A DNA stretch of 64,000 nt, from contig JBMNRA010000002.1 of NCBI GenBank assembly GCA_050944415.1, forward strand, positions 30,483-94,482. Reading direction: 5' to 3'. A model generated the notes under the pieces. It was not told the origin of the DNA. It worked only from the letters and a program-made list of their open reading frames with translations, and did not search any database. Positions 17,822-26,477 of this stretch are shown here, piece after piece. The first letter of the stretch is position 1, and each line of letters begins with the position of its first letter. The translations under genes and the position numbers were made by a program. The DNA is from Ruminococcus_G sp050944415. GTDB lineage: Bacteria > Bacillota > Clostridia > Lachnospirales > Lachnospiraceae.

Positions 17822-17849
17822 ATTATATAAAAGAAGTTTCAAATATCAA
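17822..17849 (-). promoter_or_regulatory. Promoter of the second ABC exporter operon
   Basis: Minus strand TTGATA (17849-17844), 16-base spacer, TATAAT (17827-17822). The inverted repeat begins 4 bases beyond the -10 box. Confidence 0.75.
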
Positions 17850-17926
17850 TAGAAAAATTCAATATCTGTACCTTTACATAAGTTTATGGTATGATTGAAA
17901 AAGATTATTAGAATCGAGGACAGGGT

Positions 17927-19354
17927 ATGGAAACGGAAAATGAAGGGAAAAAATTAAAAAAGAAACTGACGGTGGCTGTATTTCTGGAGATTATTGCTGT
18001 GTTGATTCTGGCGGTTCTTTTTATCCTGCTGAATATCAATCGTGCGGACCGCTATCAGGAACGGCTGTCCATGGGCAACAAATATCTGGCGGAGATGAAT
18101 TATGAGGATGCCCGGATCTGTTACCGGAATGCTATCCGCATTGATCAGAAGAGGGCGGAGGCCTACGTAAGACTGTCGGATGTTTATATCAATCAAAATC
18201 AGTATGATACCGCCCGGGATATTCTGGAACTGGCTCAGAAAAGAGTCAGTACGGCAGAAAACCGCCAGACCATCGCAGTGCAGCTGACGGTAGTAGAGGA
18301 CGCCCGGGAGGAATATGAGAGCAGTCGGGAGGATGCTGTGTCTGAAGAGAAAACCGAAGAAGCGGCTGACAGTGAAGAGGCGGAAGAACTGACGGACAGT
18401 CTTTATATCACCGGCTATCGTTTTGTAGCTAAAAACGGCTGGGCCTACGTTTCTGACCAGACAGGACTTTATATCTGCGAGAATAATGTTATTGATCCGG
18501 CCAAAAACATAATCGGAAATAATATCGCCAATCGCCTGATGGCGGTAGACAATGGTGTTTACTTTGGTCTGAACGGCGGTTCGCTGGTATTTTATAACAG
18601 GGAGACCAATGAGCAGACTGTCGTCTATGGGGGTAATCAGTACGTGGAGCCATTGGGTATCACGGAAAAGTATCTGTATTTTACAGAAATGCCCAGCGCT
18701 GATGGCGATATGCAGGATGTGCTTCAGATGAACAGAGAGAACGGAACCATCCGGAAATTCTCATTGCCGGATTTCTGCATTCATTCCAATGCCGCTTTCT
18801 GCGGCGAACGGTTTTTCTATACGAAGGGGGTAGCTGATGTGGGAACATCCAGTCTCTATGAGGTGGATCCGGAGACAGGAAATACATCAGAGCTGGAGCC
18901 AAACACCGGCAGTCAGATTCTGGCCAGCGGAGATACTCTGTATTATATCCGGGCAGCAGCTCAGGGAGATTTCAGCCAGCAGCAGGCGGAAATGATTGCA
19001 TGGGATACTTCGTCAGATGAGAGAAACACGCTGCTGAGCGGAGCAGGAAGTCAGATGTATGACGTGATCTGTGTTTCAGGGCAGACAGTATATTACAGCG
19101 GTTCCGGAACGATTGGGGAAATATCTGACGGAAACGTTTCCACAGTTGCCTCGGGAACAGATATATACGTTTCCGGAAGTGATGAGGACAATTTTTATTA
19201 CAGAGCCGGACAGGATGTCTATGCCTGCAGCAAAGAGACGGGTGAGACGAAAAAAGTCTGGACTCTTACGGAGGAGCGGCTGCTGGGAGCTGCTTATGGG
19301 AGAATTACCTATCAGACTTCCGCGGGATATTTCTGGGAAGATCTTCTGAATTAA
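17927..19354 (+). CDS. Membrane-anchored TPR protein with DUF5050-like beta-propeller
   Basis: A 475-residue protein. Residues about 13-33 form one membrane helix (VAVFLEIIAVLILAVLFILL); residues about 45-120 are TPR-like (YLAEMNYEDARICYRNAIRI and YINQNQYDTARDILELAQKR); an acidic linker follows; residues about 155-475 are repeated strands with YITGYRFVAKNGWAYVSD-type blades resembling DUF5050 propellers. It is probably anchored with the propeller outside. Expression is divergent from the ABC operon. Function is unknown; such proteins are widespread in Lachnospiraceae. Confidence 0.75.
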   Translation: METENEGKKLKKKLTVAVFLEIIAVLILAVLFILLNINRADRYQERLSMGNKYLAEMNYEDARICYRNAIRIDQKRAEAYVRLSDVYINQNQYDTARDILELAQKRVSTAENRQTIAVQLTVVEDAREEYESSREDAVSEEKTEEAADSEEAEELTDSLYITGYRFVAKNGWAYVSDQTGLYICENNVIDPAKNIIGNNIANRLMAVDNGVYFGLNGGSLVFYNRETNEQTVVYGGNQYVEPLGITEKYLYFTEMPSADGDMQDVLQMNRENGTIRKFSLPDFCIHSNAAFCGERFFYTKGVADVGTSSLYEVDPETGNTSELEPNTGSQILASGDTLYYIRAAAQGDFSQQQAEMIAWDTSSDERNTLLSGAGSQMYDVICVSGQTVYYSGSGTIGEISDGNVSTVASGTDIYVSGSDEDNFYYRAGQDVYACSKETGETKKVWTLTEERLLGAAYGRITYQTSAGYFWEDLLN

Positions 19355-19381
19355 AATGTACAGAGAAAAGGAACAGTCACA

Positions 19382-20413
19382 ATGAGAATTACAATCAGGC
19401 AGATTGCTATGAAAGCCGGTGTTTCCAGGGGAACGGTGGACAGAGTATTGAATAACAGAGGAAAAGTCCGTCCGGAGGTAGAGGAAAAGGTCCGCAGGAT
19501 TGCCAATGAACTGGGATATCGGCCGAATCTTCTGGGCAGAGCTCTGGGAATGAATAAGAATCATATAAAGATCGGCGTTATTGCGCAGGCAGCGGAGACC
19601 TCTTTTATGAAAGCGGTGCTGAAAGGAGTGGAGGCGGCCTCCCGGGAGGTGGAAGACTGCGGCGGAAATGTCATTGTGAAGAAGATTGCAGGAATCGATG
19701 CAGGCAGAACGGTTGAAGCCATGGAAAATATGAGGCGGCAGAATGTAAAGGCTATTGCCATGATGCCGGTGGATGATATCCTGGTGAAGGACAGGATCAA
19801 CTGTTTTACGGAAGAATATAAAATTCCTGTTGTGACTTTTAATTCAGATATTGAGGGTACAGGAAGACTTTGCTTTGTAGGGCAGCACGCCCTGCGCTGC
19901 GGAAAGACAGCGGCCGGACTGATGGGGGAGTTTTTTCGTGACCGGGGTGGAAAAATTGCGGTAATTTCAGGCTTTGTATCCAATACATCTTTGAGCAATC
20001 GTGTCCGGGGGTTCCGTGAGGTAATGGCAGAACAGTTCCCGCAGATCCAGATTCTGGATACGGTTTACTGCGAAGAAAATGAGGAGAAGGCTGAGAGACA
20101 GACGAGTGAGATGCTGAAAGTTCATCCTGATCTGGGAGGTATTTATATGACCTGCTTCGGAGAAGAAGGGGTCTGCCGCGCGCTGAAAAAATACGGGAAA
20201 AATCAGGAGATGGTCATGGTGGCCAGTGATTTGATGGGAAAAAACTATGAACGGCTTTCAGAGGGCACCATAAATCTGCTGATTGGGCAGGAAGCGGCAG
20301 TGCAGGGGTATGAGCCGGTGATGATTCTGTACCGCCTGCTTTTCAACGGTGAGAAACCCCGGCAGGAACATCAGTATACCGATATTGTGATCAAAACGAA
20401 ATATAATATCTGA
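19382..20413 (+). CDS. LacI-family regulator, probably of inositol metabolism
   Basis: A 343-residue regulator. Residues 1-60 are the LacI helix-turn-helix and hinge (IRQIAMKAGVSRGTVDRVLN, GKVRPEVEEKVRRIANELGY); the rest is a ribose-binding-protein-like effector domain. The recognition helix VSRGTVDRV resembles those of the regulators at 44235 and 49206 (VSRRTVDRV). The next gene is iolI, with two TGCTC-type palindromes at its promoter, so this protein probably represses iolI in response to an inositol-type ligand. The ligand is inferred only from that neighbour. Confidence 0.85.
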   Translation: MRITIRQIAMKAGVSRGTVDRVLNNRGKVRPEVEEKVRRIANELGYRPNLLGRALGMNKNHIKIGVIAQAAETSFMKAVLKGVEAASREVEDCGGNVIVKKIAGIDAGRTVEAMENMRRQNVKAIAMMPVDDILVKDRINCFTEEYKIPVVTFNSDIEGTGRLCFVGQHALRCGKTAAGLMGEFFRDRGGKIAVISGFVSNTSLSNRVRGFREVMAEQFPQIQILDTVYCEENEEKAERQTSEMLKVHPDLGGIYMTCFGEEGVCRALKKYGKNQEMVMVASDLMGKNYERLSEGTINLLIGQEAAVQGYEPVMILYRLLFNGEKPRQEHQYTDIVIKTKYNI

Positions 20414-20485
20414 TTCCCAGCCGAGCGGCTGAATAGTTAAAAAAATGCACAAAAAATATGAGGGAATTTTATTATCTATTTCCTG

Positions 20486-20544
20486 TTGTGTGCTCGAACA
20501 CATTATGATACAATAAATACATCAAAGAGATGTGCTCGGGCACG
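20486..20544 (+). promoter_or_regulatory. iolI promoter with two LacI-type operators
   Basis: Two palindromes, TGTGCTCGAACACA (20489-20502) and TGTGCTCGGGCACG (20531-20544), have centres exactly 42 bp apart, four helical turns. A weak promoter lies between and over them: TTGTGT (20486-20491), 18-base spacer, TACAAT (20510-20515). The first operator covers the spacer and the second lies downstream of the start site, as for looping repression. Confidence 0.75.
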
Positions 20545-20574
20545 CAAGCATTTAACAAGAAAGGAAATGGGAAG

Positions 20575-21420
20575 ATGAAAATTGGATTTAACGAAGCAAC
20601 TGCTTTAAAATGTGAAGGTCAGTCTTTGATGGCGGATCTGGAAATGTGTGAAAAATACGGATTTGACTATTTTGAAATTCGTTATGACTGCATTGCGAAA
20701 TATATTCAGGAGGGCCATACTCTGGAAGAACTGGGCGAGTGGTTTAAAAATCACAATATCAAACCCTGGGCTTACAATACCCTGGAATTTTTCAATCAGC
20801 TGGATCCCTTCCAGACTCTTGCAATGGACTGGCATCTGGACTGGATTAAACAAGTATGTGAAGCCATTGGTATGAAGATGCTGATCGCCGTTCCTTCTTT
20901 TAACGTAGGACTGGATAAGACAGTAGAAGAAATTAAAAAAGAAGCTGCAGCAAGACTGCGTTATATCGCTGAGAAAATGGGTCCGGATATCCGTGTTTCT
21001 CTGGAATTCTGCGGTGTTCCCACCTGCTCTATCAATCAGTTCCAGACAGCGTACGACGTAGTAGAAGAAGTCGGACTTCCCAATGTGGGCGTAACTCTGG
21101 ACACCTTCCATTTCCATGAAATGGGATCCAGTCTGGAAGCGCTTAGAAAAGCAGACCCGAAGAAAATCTTTGTATATCACCTGAATGACTGTGAAGATCT
21201 GCCCATCGGTTCCTGCGGAGACGACAAACGTCTGTGGCCGGAAGAAGGTGTAGTAAATCATGCCGGCATTGCAGCAGCTCTCAATGAGATCGGATTTGAC
21301 GGTGTCTGCACCATTGAAGAGTTCCGTCCGGAATACTATGCAATGAATCATGAAGAGAATATTAAAAAAGCAGCTGAAGTGACAAAAGCATTCGTTGCCA
21401 AATATTATCCCAATAAATAA
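20575..21420 (+). CDS. iolI: 2-keto-myo-inositol isomerase (inosose isomerase)
   Basis: A 281-residue TIM-barrel protein of the AP endonuclease 2/xylose isomerase-like family. It matches the known IolI proteins closely in the second half: SLEFCGVPTCSINQFQTAYD, VGVTLDTFHFHEMGSS, IFVYHLNDCEDLPIG, RLWPEEGVV and IEEFRPEYYAMNHEE, including the metal-binding Glu, Asp, His and Glu. IolI interconverts 2-keto-myo-inositol and 1-keto-D-chiro-inositol. ATG 20575 follows AAAGGAAATGGGAAG. No other iol genes lie near, so it acts with genes elsewhere; the LacI gene upstream is its likely repressor. Confidence 0.85.
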   Translation: MKIGFNEATALKCEGQSLMADLEMCEKYGFDYFEIRYDCIAKYIQEGHTLEELGEWFKNHNIKPWAYNTLEFFNQLDPFQTLAMDWHLDWIKQVCEAIGMKMLIAVPSFNVGLDKTVEEIKKEAAARLRYIAEKMGPDIRVSLEFCGVPTCSINQFQTAYDVVEEVGLPNVGVTLDTFHFHEMGSSLEALRKADPKKIFVYHLNDCEDLPIGSCGDDKRLWPEEGVVNHAGIAAALNEIGFDGVCTIEEFRPEYYAMNHEENIKKAAEVTKAFVAKYYPNK

Positions 21421-21437
21421 TACATTACTTGTTCCTG

Positions 21438-21478
21438 AATAAGGCATCTGTGCATAAGGCAAGCGCAGATGCCTTATT
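21438..21478. terminator. Bidirectional terminator between iolI and rubrerythrin
   Basis: AATAAGGCATCTG (21438-21450) pairs with CAGATGCCTTATT (21466-21478), 13 bp perfect, between two converging genes. Confidence 0.75.
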
Positions 21479-21485
21479 CTGTGAG

Positions 21486-22094
21486 TCAGTTTTTTATCAT
21501 CTCTTCATCTGTGTAGGGAGCCAGAGGCAGCCGTACGAAATATCCCTGCTCTTCATGGCAGACGGGGCATTTTGGCGGGACCTCTGCGCCCACATAGATA
21601 TGGCCGCAGTTCAGACACATCCATAAAGTTTCCGGTTGATCTTTGAAAAGACGTCCCTCTTCCAGCCATTTGGCATAGGCGCCGAACCGGTCGCCGTGCA
21701 CTTTTTCAATTTTTGCGATAGAGTAAAAAGAATGAGCCACATCCTGAAAGCCTTCTTCTCTGGCGATATCTCCAAAAGATTTATATACGGGATCAAACTC
21801 TTCATATTCGTTGTGCTGTGCGCAGCGGAGCAAAGTGGCAAGATCATCGTATACTTCCACCGGATAGCCGCCGTCCACATGGATAGTTTCACCGGAAAGG
21901 CTTTTCAGATGATTGTAAAAAATTTCGGCATGTTCTTTTTCCTGATCGGCAGTAAACAAAAAGACTGCTTCTAGCAGAGGCATGCTCTGCTTCCTTGCGG
22001 TGGAAGCGGCAAAAGTGTAACGGTTTCGTGCCTGACTTTCTCCTGCAAAGGCCCGCATCAGGTTATCTTTGGTTCTGCTTGTCTCGAAATTCAT
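21486..22094 (-). CDS. rbr: Rubrerythrin
   Basis: A 202-residue peroxide-scavenging protein. Residues 1-150 are the ferritin-like diiron domain with the EXXH-type ligands (AFAGESQARNRYTF, ADQEKEHAEIFYNH, IAREEGFQDVAHSFYSIAKIEKVHGDRF). Residues about 165-190 form a rubredoxin-like centre, CLNCGHIYVG and CPVCHEEQGYF, which is the usual C-terminal domain. ATG 22094 lies 9 bases after AAAGGAG; the frame extends upstream but has no better start. It reduces hydrogen peroxide to water in the cytoplasm of anaerobes. It is a single-gene unit divergent from the aldo/keto reductase. Confidence 0.92.
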   Translation of the reverse strand: MNFETSRTKDNLMRAFAGESQARNRYTFAASTARKQSMPLLEAVFLFTADQEKEHAEIFYNHLKSLSGETIHVDGGYPVEVYDDLATLLRCAQHNEYEEFDPVYKSFGDIAREEGFQDVAHSFYSIAKIEKVHGDRFGAYAKWLEEGRLFKDQPETLWMCLNCGHIYVGAEVPPKCPVCHEEQGYFVRLPLAPYTDEEMIKN

Positions 22095-22265
22095 ATGGTT
22101 TACTCCTTTAAATTCGTATTTATGGAATAAGTATGGTGGATTTTCCCAGATTTTATGCATGAAGATATACTTGTTAGCTATAATTGTTTATTGAATTTAA
22201 GTATTTGATATTTTTATCCGGTGCGTTTATACTGGTAAGGAAAAATAATGAAGAGGTGTTTTCAG

Positions 22266-23399
22266 ATGATTTATAAAGATTTTCAGGATGTGAAGCTTTC
22301 AGCTCTGGGGATGGGCGCTATGCGTCTTCCGGTGATCGGAGGCGATGATTCTGTCATTGATGTGAAAGCGGCGGAGGCGATGGTGGAATATGCTATGGAA
22401 CACGGTATCAATTATTATGATACTGCATGGGCTTATCATGGCGGTAATTCTGAAACAGTTCTTGGAAATGCTTTGAAAAAATATCCACGGGAAAAGTTTT
22501 TTCTGGCCAATAAATTTCCCGGCTATGATTTGTCAAATATGGATAAAGTAGAAGAAATTTTTGAAGAGCAGCTGAAAAAATGCCAGGTATCCTACTTCGA
22601 TTTTTATCTGTTCCATAATGTCTGTGAGATGAATATTGACAGCTATCTGGATCCGAAGTATGGAATCTTTGAGTATCTGATTCAGCAGAAGAAAGCAGGG
22701 CGAATCCGGCATTTGGGATTTTCCGCTCATGGCAGCTATGACGTTATCAGGAGATTTTTGGAGGCTTATGGAAGCGAGATGGAATTTTGCCAGATTCAGC
22801 TGAATTATCTGGACTGGAAATTCCAGGATGCATGTGAAAAAGTTCAGCTGCTGAGCGAATATCGTATACCGGTCTGGGTAATGGAACCGCTGCGGGGAGG
22901 CAAGCTTGCTTCACTTGCACCGGAATATGAAAGCAGACTGAAAGAACTGCGTCCTCAGGAAACGATACCTGCCTGGGCTTTCCGTTTCCTGCAGAGTGTT
23001 CCGGAAGTGACAGTGGTGCTTTCCGGTATGTCGGATATGAAACAGCTGCAGGCTAATATCAGAACCTTTGAAGAAAATAAGCCGTTAAATCATCAGGAGA
23101 TGGAAACTCTGCTTTCAACCGCGGAGGAGATGGTAAAGAAAATTGCACTTCCCTGTACCGCCTGCCATTACTGTGTCAGTCACTGTCCAAAGGAACTGGA
23201 CATACCATTTCTGTTGTCCCTGTACAATGAACATTGCTTTACGGAAGGCGGGTTTATTGCTCCAATGGCTCTTTCGTCGCTGCCGAAGGAAAAGCAGCCG
23301 GATGCCTGCATCGGATGCAGAAGTTGTGAGGCAGTCTGTCCGCAGCAGCTTAAAATATCAGAAGCCATGGCTGATTTTGCAAAGAAACTGGGAAGATAA
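22266..23399 (+). CDS. Aldo/keto reductase with C-terminal ferredoxin domain
   Basis: A 377-residue protein: aldo/keto reductase barrel (LGMGAMRLPVIGGDD at the start, catalytic-type Asp/Tyr in NYYDTAWAYHGG, Lys in FLANKFPG), followed by CTACHYCVSHCP and CIGCRSCEAVCP motifs for two [4Fe-4S] clusters. ATG 22266 fits the AGAGGTG site better than the in-frame ATG at 22248. It is followed after 17 bases by an O-acetyltransferase gene, so the pair is an operon. It is a paralogue of the genes at 1-740 and 37921-39018. The substrate is unknown. Confidence 0.9.
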   Translation: MIYKDFQDVKLSALGMGAMRLPVIGGDDSVIDVKAAEAMVEYAMEHGINYYDTAWAYHGGNSETVLGNALKKYPREKFFLANKFPGYDLSNMDKVEEIFEEQLKKCQVSYFDFYLFHNVCEMNIDSYLDPKYGIFEYLIQQKKAGRIRHLGFSAHGSYDVIRRFLEAYGSEMEFCQIQLNYLDWKFQDACEKVQLLSEYRIPVWVMEPLRGGKLASLAPEYESRLKELRPQETIPAWAFRFLQSVPEVTVVLSGMSDMKQLQANIRTFEENKPLNHQEMETLLSTAEEMVKKIALPCTACHYCVSHCPKELDIPFLLSLYNEHCFTEGGFIAPMALSSLPKEKQPDACIGCRSCEAVCPQQLKISEAMADFAKKLGR

Positions 23400-23416
23400 T
23401 CGGGAGGTGAAATGCT

Positions 23417-23977
23417 TTGAAAGAAAATAAAGATAAGATTTGCTCCTGGGATGATCCCCAGGAAATGAGGGCTAACAGCCAGCGGGCCATGAAGTTGACG
23501 GCCAGATTAAATGGAACGTATCATGAACCGGAGGAAGTAAGAAAACTTTTTTTTGAATTGATATGTCAGCCGGAAGATGATACTTTCTGTCTGTTTCCGC
23601 CGTTCCATACAGATTACGGGAAAAACATCAGAGTGGGTAAAGATGTGTTCATCAACAGCGGCTGCCATTTTCAGGATCAGGCCGGTATTTTTATCGGAGA
23701 CGGGGCGCTGATCGGCCATAATGTGGTGATGGCGACGCTGAACCATGATGAAGATCCACGGAAACGTCATATACTTCACGGAGAACCCATTGTGTTAAAG
23801 GAGAATGTATGGATCGGTTCCAATGCGACCATCCTCTCAGGGGTGACCATCGGTGAAGGAGCTATTATCGCCGCGGGAAGCGTTGTGACGAAAGACGTGG
23901 AGCCCAATACGGTTGTGGGCGGTGTGCCGGCAAAATTAATAAAAAAGATCAATGTACAGGAGAAAGAATCAGTGTGA
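23417..23977 (+). CDS. Sugar O-acetyltransferase (hexapeptide repeat)
   Basis: A 186-residue left-handed beta-helix acetyltransferase of the maltose/galactoside acetyltransferase type. It has a short N-terminal MaaT-like region (RAMKLTARLNGTYHEPEE) and hexapeptide repeats ending WIGSNATILSGVTIGEGAII, with the catalytic His in MATLNHDEDP. The best start is TTG 23417, nine bases after GGGAGG; an ATG just upstream is out of frame and stops at once. It is the second gene of an operon with the aldo/keto reductase. Confidence 0.88.
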   Translation: MKENKDKICSWDDPQEMRANSQRAMKLTARLNGTYHEPEEVRKLFFELICQPEDDTFCLFPPFHTDYGKNIRVGKDVFINSGCHFQDQAGIFIGDGALIGHNVVMATLNHDEDPRKRHILHGEPIVLKENVWIGSNATILSGVTIGEGAIIAAGSVVTKDVEPNTVVGGVPAKLIKKINVQEKESV

Positions 23978-23997
23978 AATCATGCTGATTCTTTTTT
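23965..23997 (+). terminator. Terminator after the acetyltransferase
   Basis: AGAATCAG (23965-23972) and CTGATTCT (23985-23992) form the stem, followed by a six-base T run. The 5' arm overlaps the end of the coding region. Confidence 0.8.
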
Positions 23998-24011
23998 GTG
24001 CTCTTTTTACG

Positions 24012-24040
24012 TTGAACAAACGGGAAATTCAGTATATAAT
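24012..24040 (+). promoter_or_regulatory. Promoter of the PNPOx-hotdog gene
   Basis: TTGAAC (24012-24017), 17-base spacer, TATAAT (24035-24040); the start codon is 33 bases further on. Confidence 0.8.
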
Positions 24041-24072
24041 GGGAACAGTACAGACAAAAGGAGGGCAGTATC

Positions 24073-24933
24073 TTGCGCAGAAGAGACAGAGAAATTACAG
24101 ATTTAGAAGAAATGCGGTATGTGTTGGATGCCTGCAAGGTGATTCATATTGGTCTTCATGATGAAGATGATATTTATATTCTTCCCATGAATTATGGCTA
24201 TATACTGGAAGACGGCCGTCTGACTTTTTATCTTCACGGCGGTAAGGAAGGAAAGAAACTGGATCTGATCCGCAGGTGTTCCAATGCGGCTTTTGAAATG
24301 GATTGTGATCATCAGCTGATCGAGGGAAGAATTGCCTGTCAGTATGGTTACGGTTATGCCAGTATTATGGGCAAAGGAACGATAGAAATTGTGGAAGATC
24401 CTGAGGAAAAGATAAAAGCCCTGTCCAATCTGATGGCCTGTCAGACAGGAAAAGAATTTGAGTTTAATGAACGTCTGGTATCCATTGTAACTGTGATAAA
24501 ACTGACTGTGTCAGAATTTACCGGCAAAAGGAGACCGACAGGAAAGGATAAAGTGATGAAACCAGGAATTAAAGGAGTACAGACGCTGCAGGTGACACCG
24601 GAAAATACGGCGAAAGCCATGGGAAGCGGACAGATGGATGTACTGGCTACACCGGCTATGGTGGCGCTGATGGAACAGACCGCATGGATGAGTGTGGAAG
24701 ATTATATGGAAGAAGGCTGTCAGACGGTGGGAACCATGCTGCAGATTAAACATATGGCCCCGACGGTAATCGGTGGCACTGTTACCTGTGAAAGTGAACT
24801 GACGACGGTGGATAAGCGGCGTCTGGTATTTCATGTGACAGTAAAGGAAGGCGACCGGGTAATCGGCGAAGGCGAACATGAGCGGTTTATCGTAAATACG
24901 GAAAAATTCATGGCGAAAGCCGGCGGCAAATGA
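24073..24933 (+). CDS. Fusion: NimA-like flavin-binding protein + FlK-like hotdog thioesterase
   Basis: A 286-residue fusion. Residues 1-150 are a pyridoxamine-phosphate-oxidase-fold domain of the NimA/5-nitroimidazole-reductase-like type (MRYVLDACKVIHIGLHD, LPMNYGYILEDG, LTFYLHGGKEGKK), which usually binds FMN. Residues 163-286 are a hotdog thioesterase like fluoroacetyl-CoA thioesterase FlK, with the equivalents of its catalytic Thr, Glu and His at T193 (LATPAM), E201 (LMEQ) and H227 (IKHMAP). The start is TTG 24073, seven bases after GGAGGG. The frame is continuous, with no stop or start between the domains except the Met at 162. The substrate is unknown. The TPR gene that follows is probably in the same operon. 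Confidence 0.85.
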   Translation: MRRRDREITDLEEMRYVLDACKVIHIGLHDEDDIYILPMNYGYILEDGRLTFYLHGGKEGKKLDLIRRCSNAAFEMDCDHQLIEGRIACQYGYGYASIMGKGTIEIVEDPEEKIKALSNLMACQTGKEFEFNERLVSIVTVIKLTVSEFTGKRRPTGKDKVMKPGIKGVQTLQVTPENTAKAMGSGQMDVLATPAMVALMEQTAWMSVEDYMEEGCQTVGTMLQIKHMAPTVIGGTVTCESELTTVDKRRLVFHVTVKEGDRVIGEGEHERFIVNTEKFMAKAGGK

Positions 24934-24952
24934 GTTGAGAGACGGATATAGT

Positions 24953-25948
24953 ATGGATGAAAGTATTGTAAAAGAGCTGCAGCAGGAAATTGCGGGCGTC
25001 TTAAAAGTGAAAAACAAGCCGGAAGAAAAGCTGGTGTCACTTAGAAAAATCGAAGAGAAATGCAAAGAAAGGATTCCGGCTGAAGAACCTTCCGGCGAAA
25101 GACTGCAGATGGTGCTCTGTGAGATGATGGGGAACCTTTATGTTACGTTGAAGAATCCCGCGGAAGCGGAAAAAAGATACCGTACCATGCTGCAGAAAGG
25201 GGCAGCTCTGTATCAGAAAGATAAAAAAGCGTATGATATTCTGTTTGCTCAGGCTAATCTGAGGATGGGAGTTTTTTATAAGGGACTGATTAAGATTCAG
25301 GTGGTGGATGCAAGGCCGAGAAAACTTAACGAAACACAGAAAAAGGTGTACGATATCAGCGATAAGTTTTTCCGAAATGCCGTTGGCGTCTGCCTGGACA
25401 AGATAAAAGCCGGACAGCTTCATGCAGTGGAGCTTCAGGGGAAATGCATGGAAAATCTTATGGTTTTGAAAGGCGCAGTGGGAGATTATGAAGAGGCGGT
25501 GAAAATAGGTGAACAGCTGATTAAGCTGGGAAAATCTATTTTTCAGGCAACAGATGATGGCCCCCATGCCTTTGAGCTGGCTCAGTGGATGAGTATTCTG
25601 GCAAACATATATATGTTCCAGCGGGAATATGTCAAAGCGCTGGAAATGCTGGAGGATTGCATCTATGTGCTGGAGGACAAGGAAAGTACTTCTCCGACAG
25701 CTTTTGGTCTGCGTCTGGCCAGCTGTAATATTAACCTGGGAAATGCCCGTTATCTGATACCGGAAGAAGAACAGAGTGCGGAAGAAGCCTATCTGAAAGG
25801 TATTGAGATCTATGAAAAGATAAGCCGTGAGAACCCGGGAAGGTTTGAAAAGGATTTAAAACAGGCCTGCATGATTGTGGGCAATTATTACCAGAAAAAA
25901 GGCGACAGGGAAAAAGCGGAGAAATACCTGAGCCGTGCAAAAGACTGA
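24953..25948 (+). CDS. Tetratricopeptide-repeat protein of unknown function
   Basis: A 331-residue soluble protein with helical repeats: LCEMMGNLYVTLKNPAEAEKRY, EEAVKIGEQLIKLGKS, ILANIYMFQREYVKALEMLE and ACMIVGNYYQKKGDREKAEKYL are typical TPR pairs. There is no signal peptide. ATG 24953 is preferred over TTG 24935, though neither has a strong ribosome binding site; the upstream gene stops at 24933, so coupling is likely. It sits between the PNPOx-hotdog fusion and a flavodoxin, probably one operon; a scaffold role is only a guess. Confidence 0.7.
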   Translation: MDESIVKELQQEIAGVLKVKNKPEEKLVSLRKIEEKCKERIPAEEPSGERLQMVLCEMMGNLYVTLKNPAEAEKRYRTMLQKGAALYQKDKKAYDILFAQANLRMGVFYKGLIKIQVVDARPRKLNETQKKVYDISDKFFRNAVGVCLDKIKAGQLHAVELQGKCMENLMVLKGAVGDYEEAVKIGEQLIKLGKSIFQATDDGPHAFELAQWMSILANIYMFQREYVKALEMLEDCIYVLEDKESTSPTAFGLRLASCNINLGNARYLIPEEEQSAEEAYLKGIEIYEKISRENPGRFEKDLKQACMIVGNYYQKKGDREKAEKYLSRAKD

Positions 25949-25971
25949 TGGATAAAAAATGGAGGTGGATT

Positions 25972-26469
25972 ATGAAGTATTCAATGTATTATGCGTCTGT
26001 GACAGGAAATACAAAAATGCTGGCTGAAACGGTGGAAAAGGTGTTGGAGAATGAGACAAAGACTGAGAAACCGGAAGATGCAGATCTGGTTTTTGTGGGA
26101 TTCTGGACTAACGAAGGTACCGCCAGCGAGGAAGTAAGAAAATATCTGAAAACATTGTACAATCGGAAAGTATTTCTTTTCGGAACGGCGGGCTTCGGTG
26201 ACAGCAAAACTTATCTGGATGGAATTCTGGAGCATGTGGAGGATAATCTGAACGATACCAATGAAGTGGTGGGAACCTTCATGTGTCAGGGGAAAATGCC
26301 TCAGGCTGTCCGGGACAAATATAATAAACTGAAAGAGGAAGTGCCGAATCAGGGAGCTCATTATGATCTGATGATCTCCAACTTTGACAAAGCGCTTTCC
26401 CATCCTGATGAGAACGATCTGGAACAGCTGAAAGCCGCTGTTTGTGATACCGTGAAGAAAATAGGATAA
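25972..26469 (+). CDS. Flavodoxin-like protein (BilS-type)
   Basis: A 165-residue flavodoxin-fold protein with the FMN phosphate loop SVTGNTKMLAE at the start and the FGTAGFGDSKTYLDGIL segment that lines the flavin. It has the size and motifs of the short flavodoxins that in some gut Firmicutes accompany the bilirubin reductase BilR (BilS), but no bilR-like gene is in the window, so that role is not supported here. ATG 25972 follows GGAGGTGG; the frame is open to 25948, overlapping the TPR stop. Confidence 0.75.
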   Translation: MKYSMYYASVTGNTKMLAETVEKVLENETKTEKPEDADLVFVGFWTNEGTASEEVRKYLKTLYNRKVFLFGTAGFGDSKTYLDGILEHVEDNLNDTNEVVGTFMCQGKMPQAVRDKYNKLKEEVPNQGAHYDLMISNFDKALSHPDENDLEQLKAAVCDTVKKIG

Positions 26470-26477
26470 CAAATGAG

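Noticed and set aside
25972..26469. Bilirubin reduction locus
   Set aside because: The flavodoxin resembles BilS, but no BilR-like reductase is in the window, so the pathway cannot be claimed.
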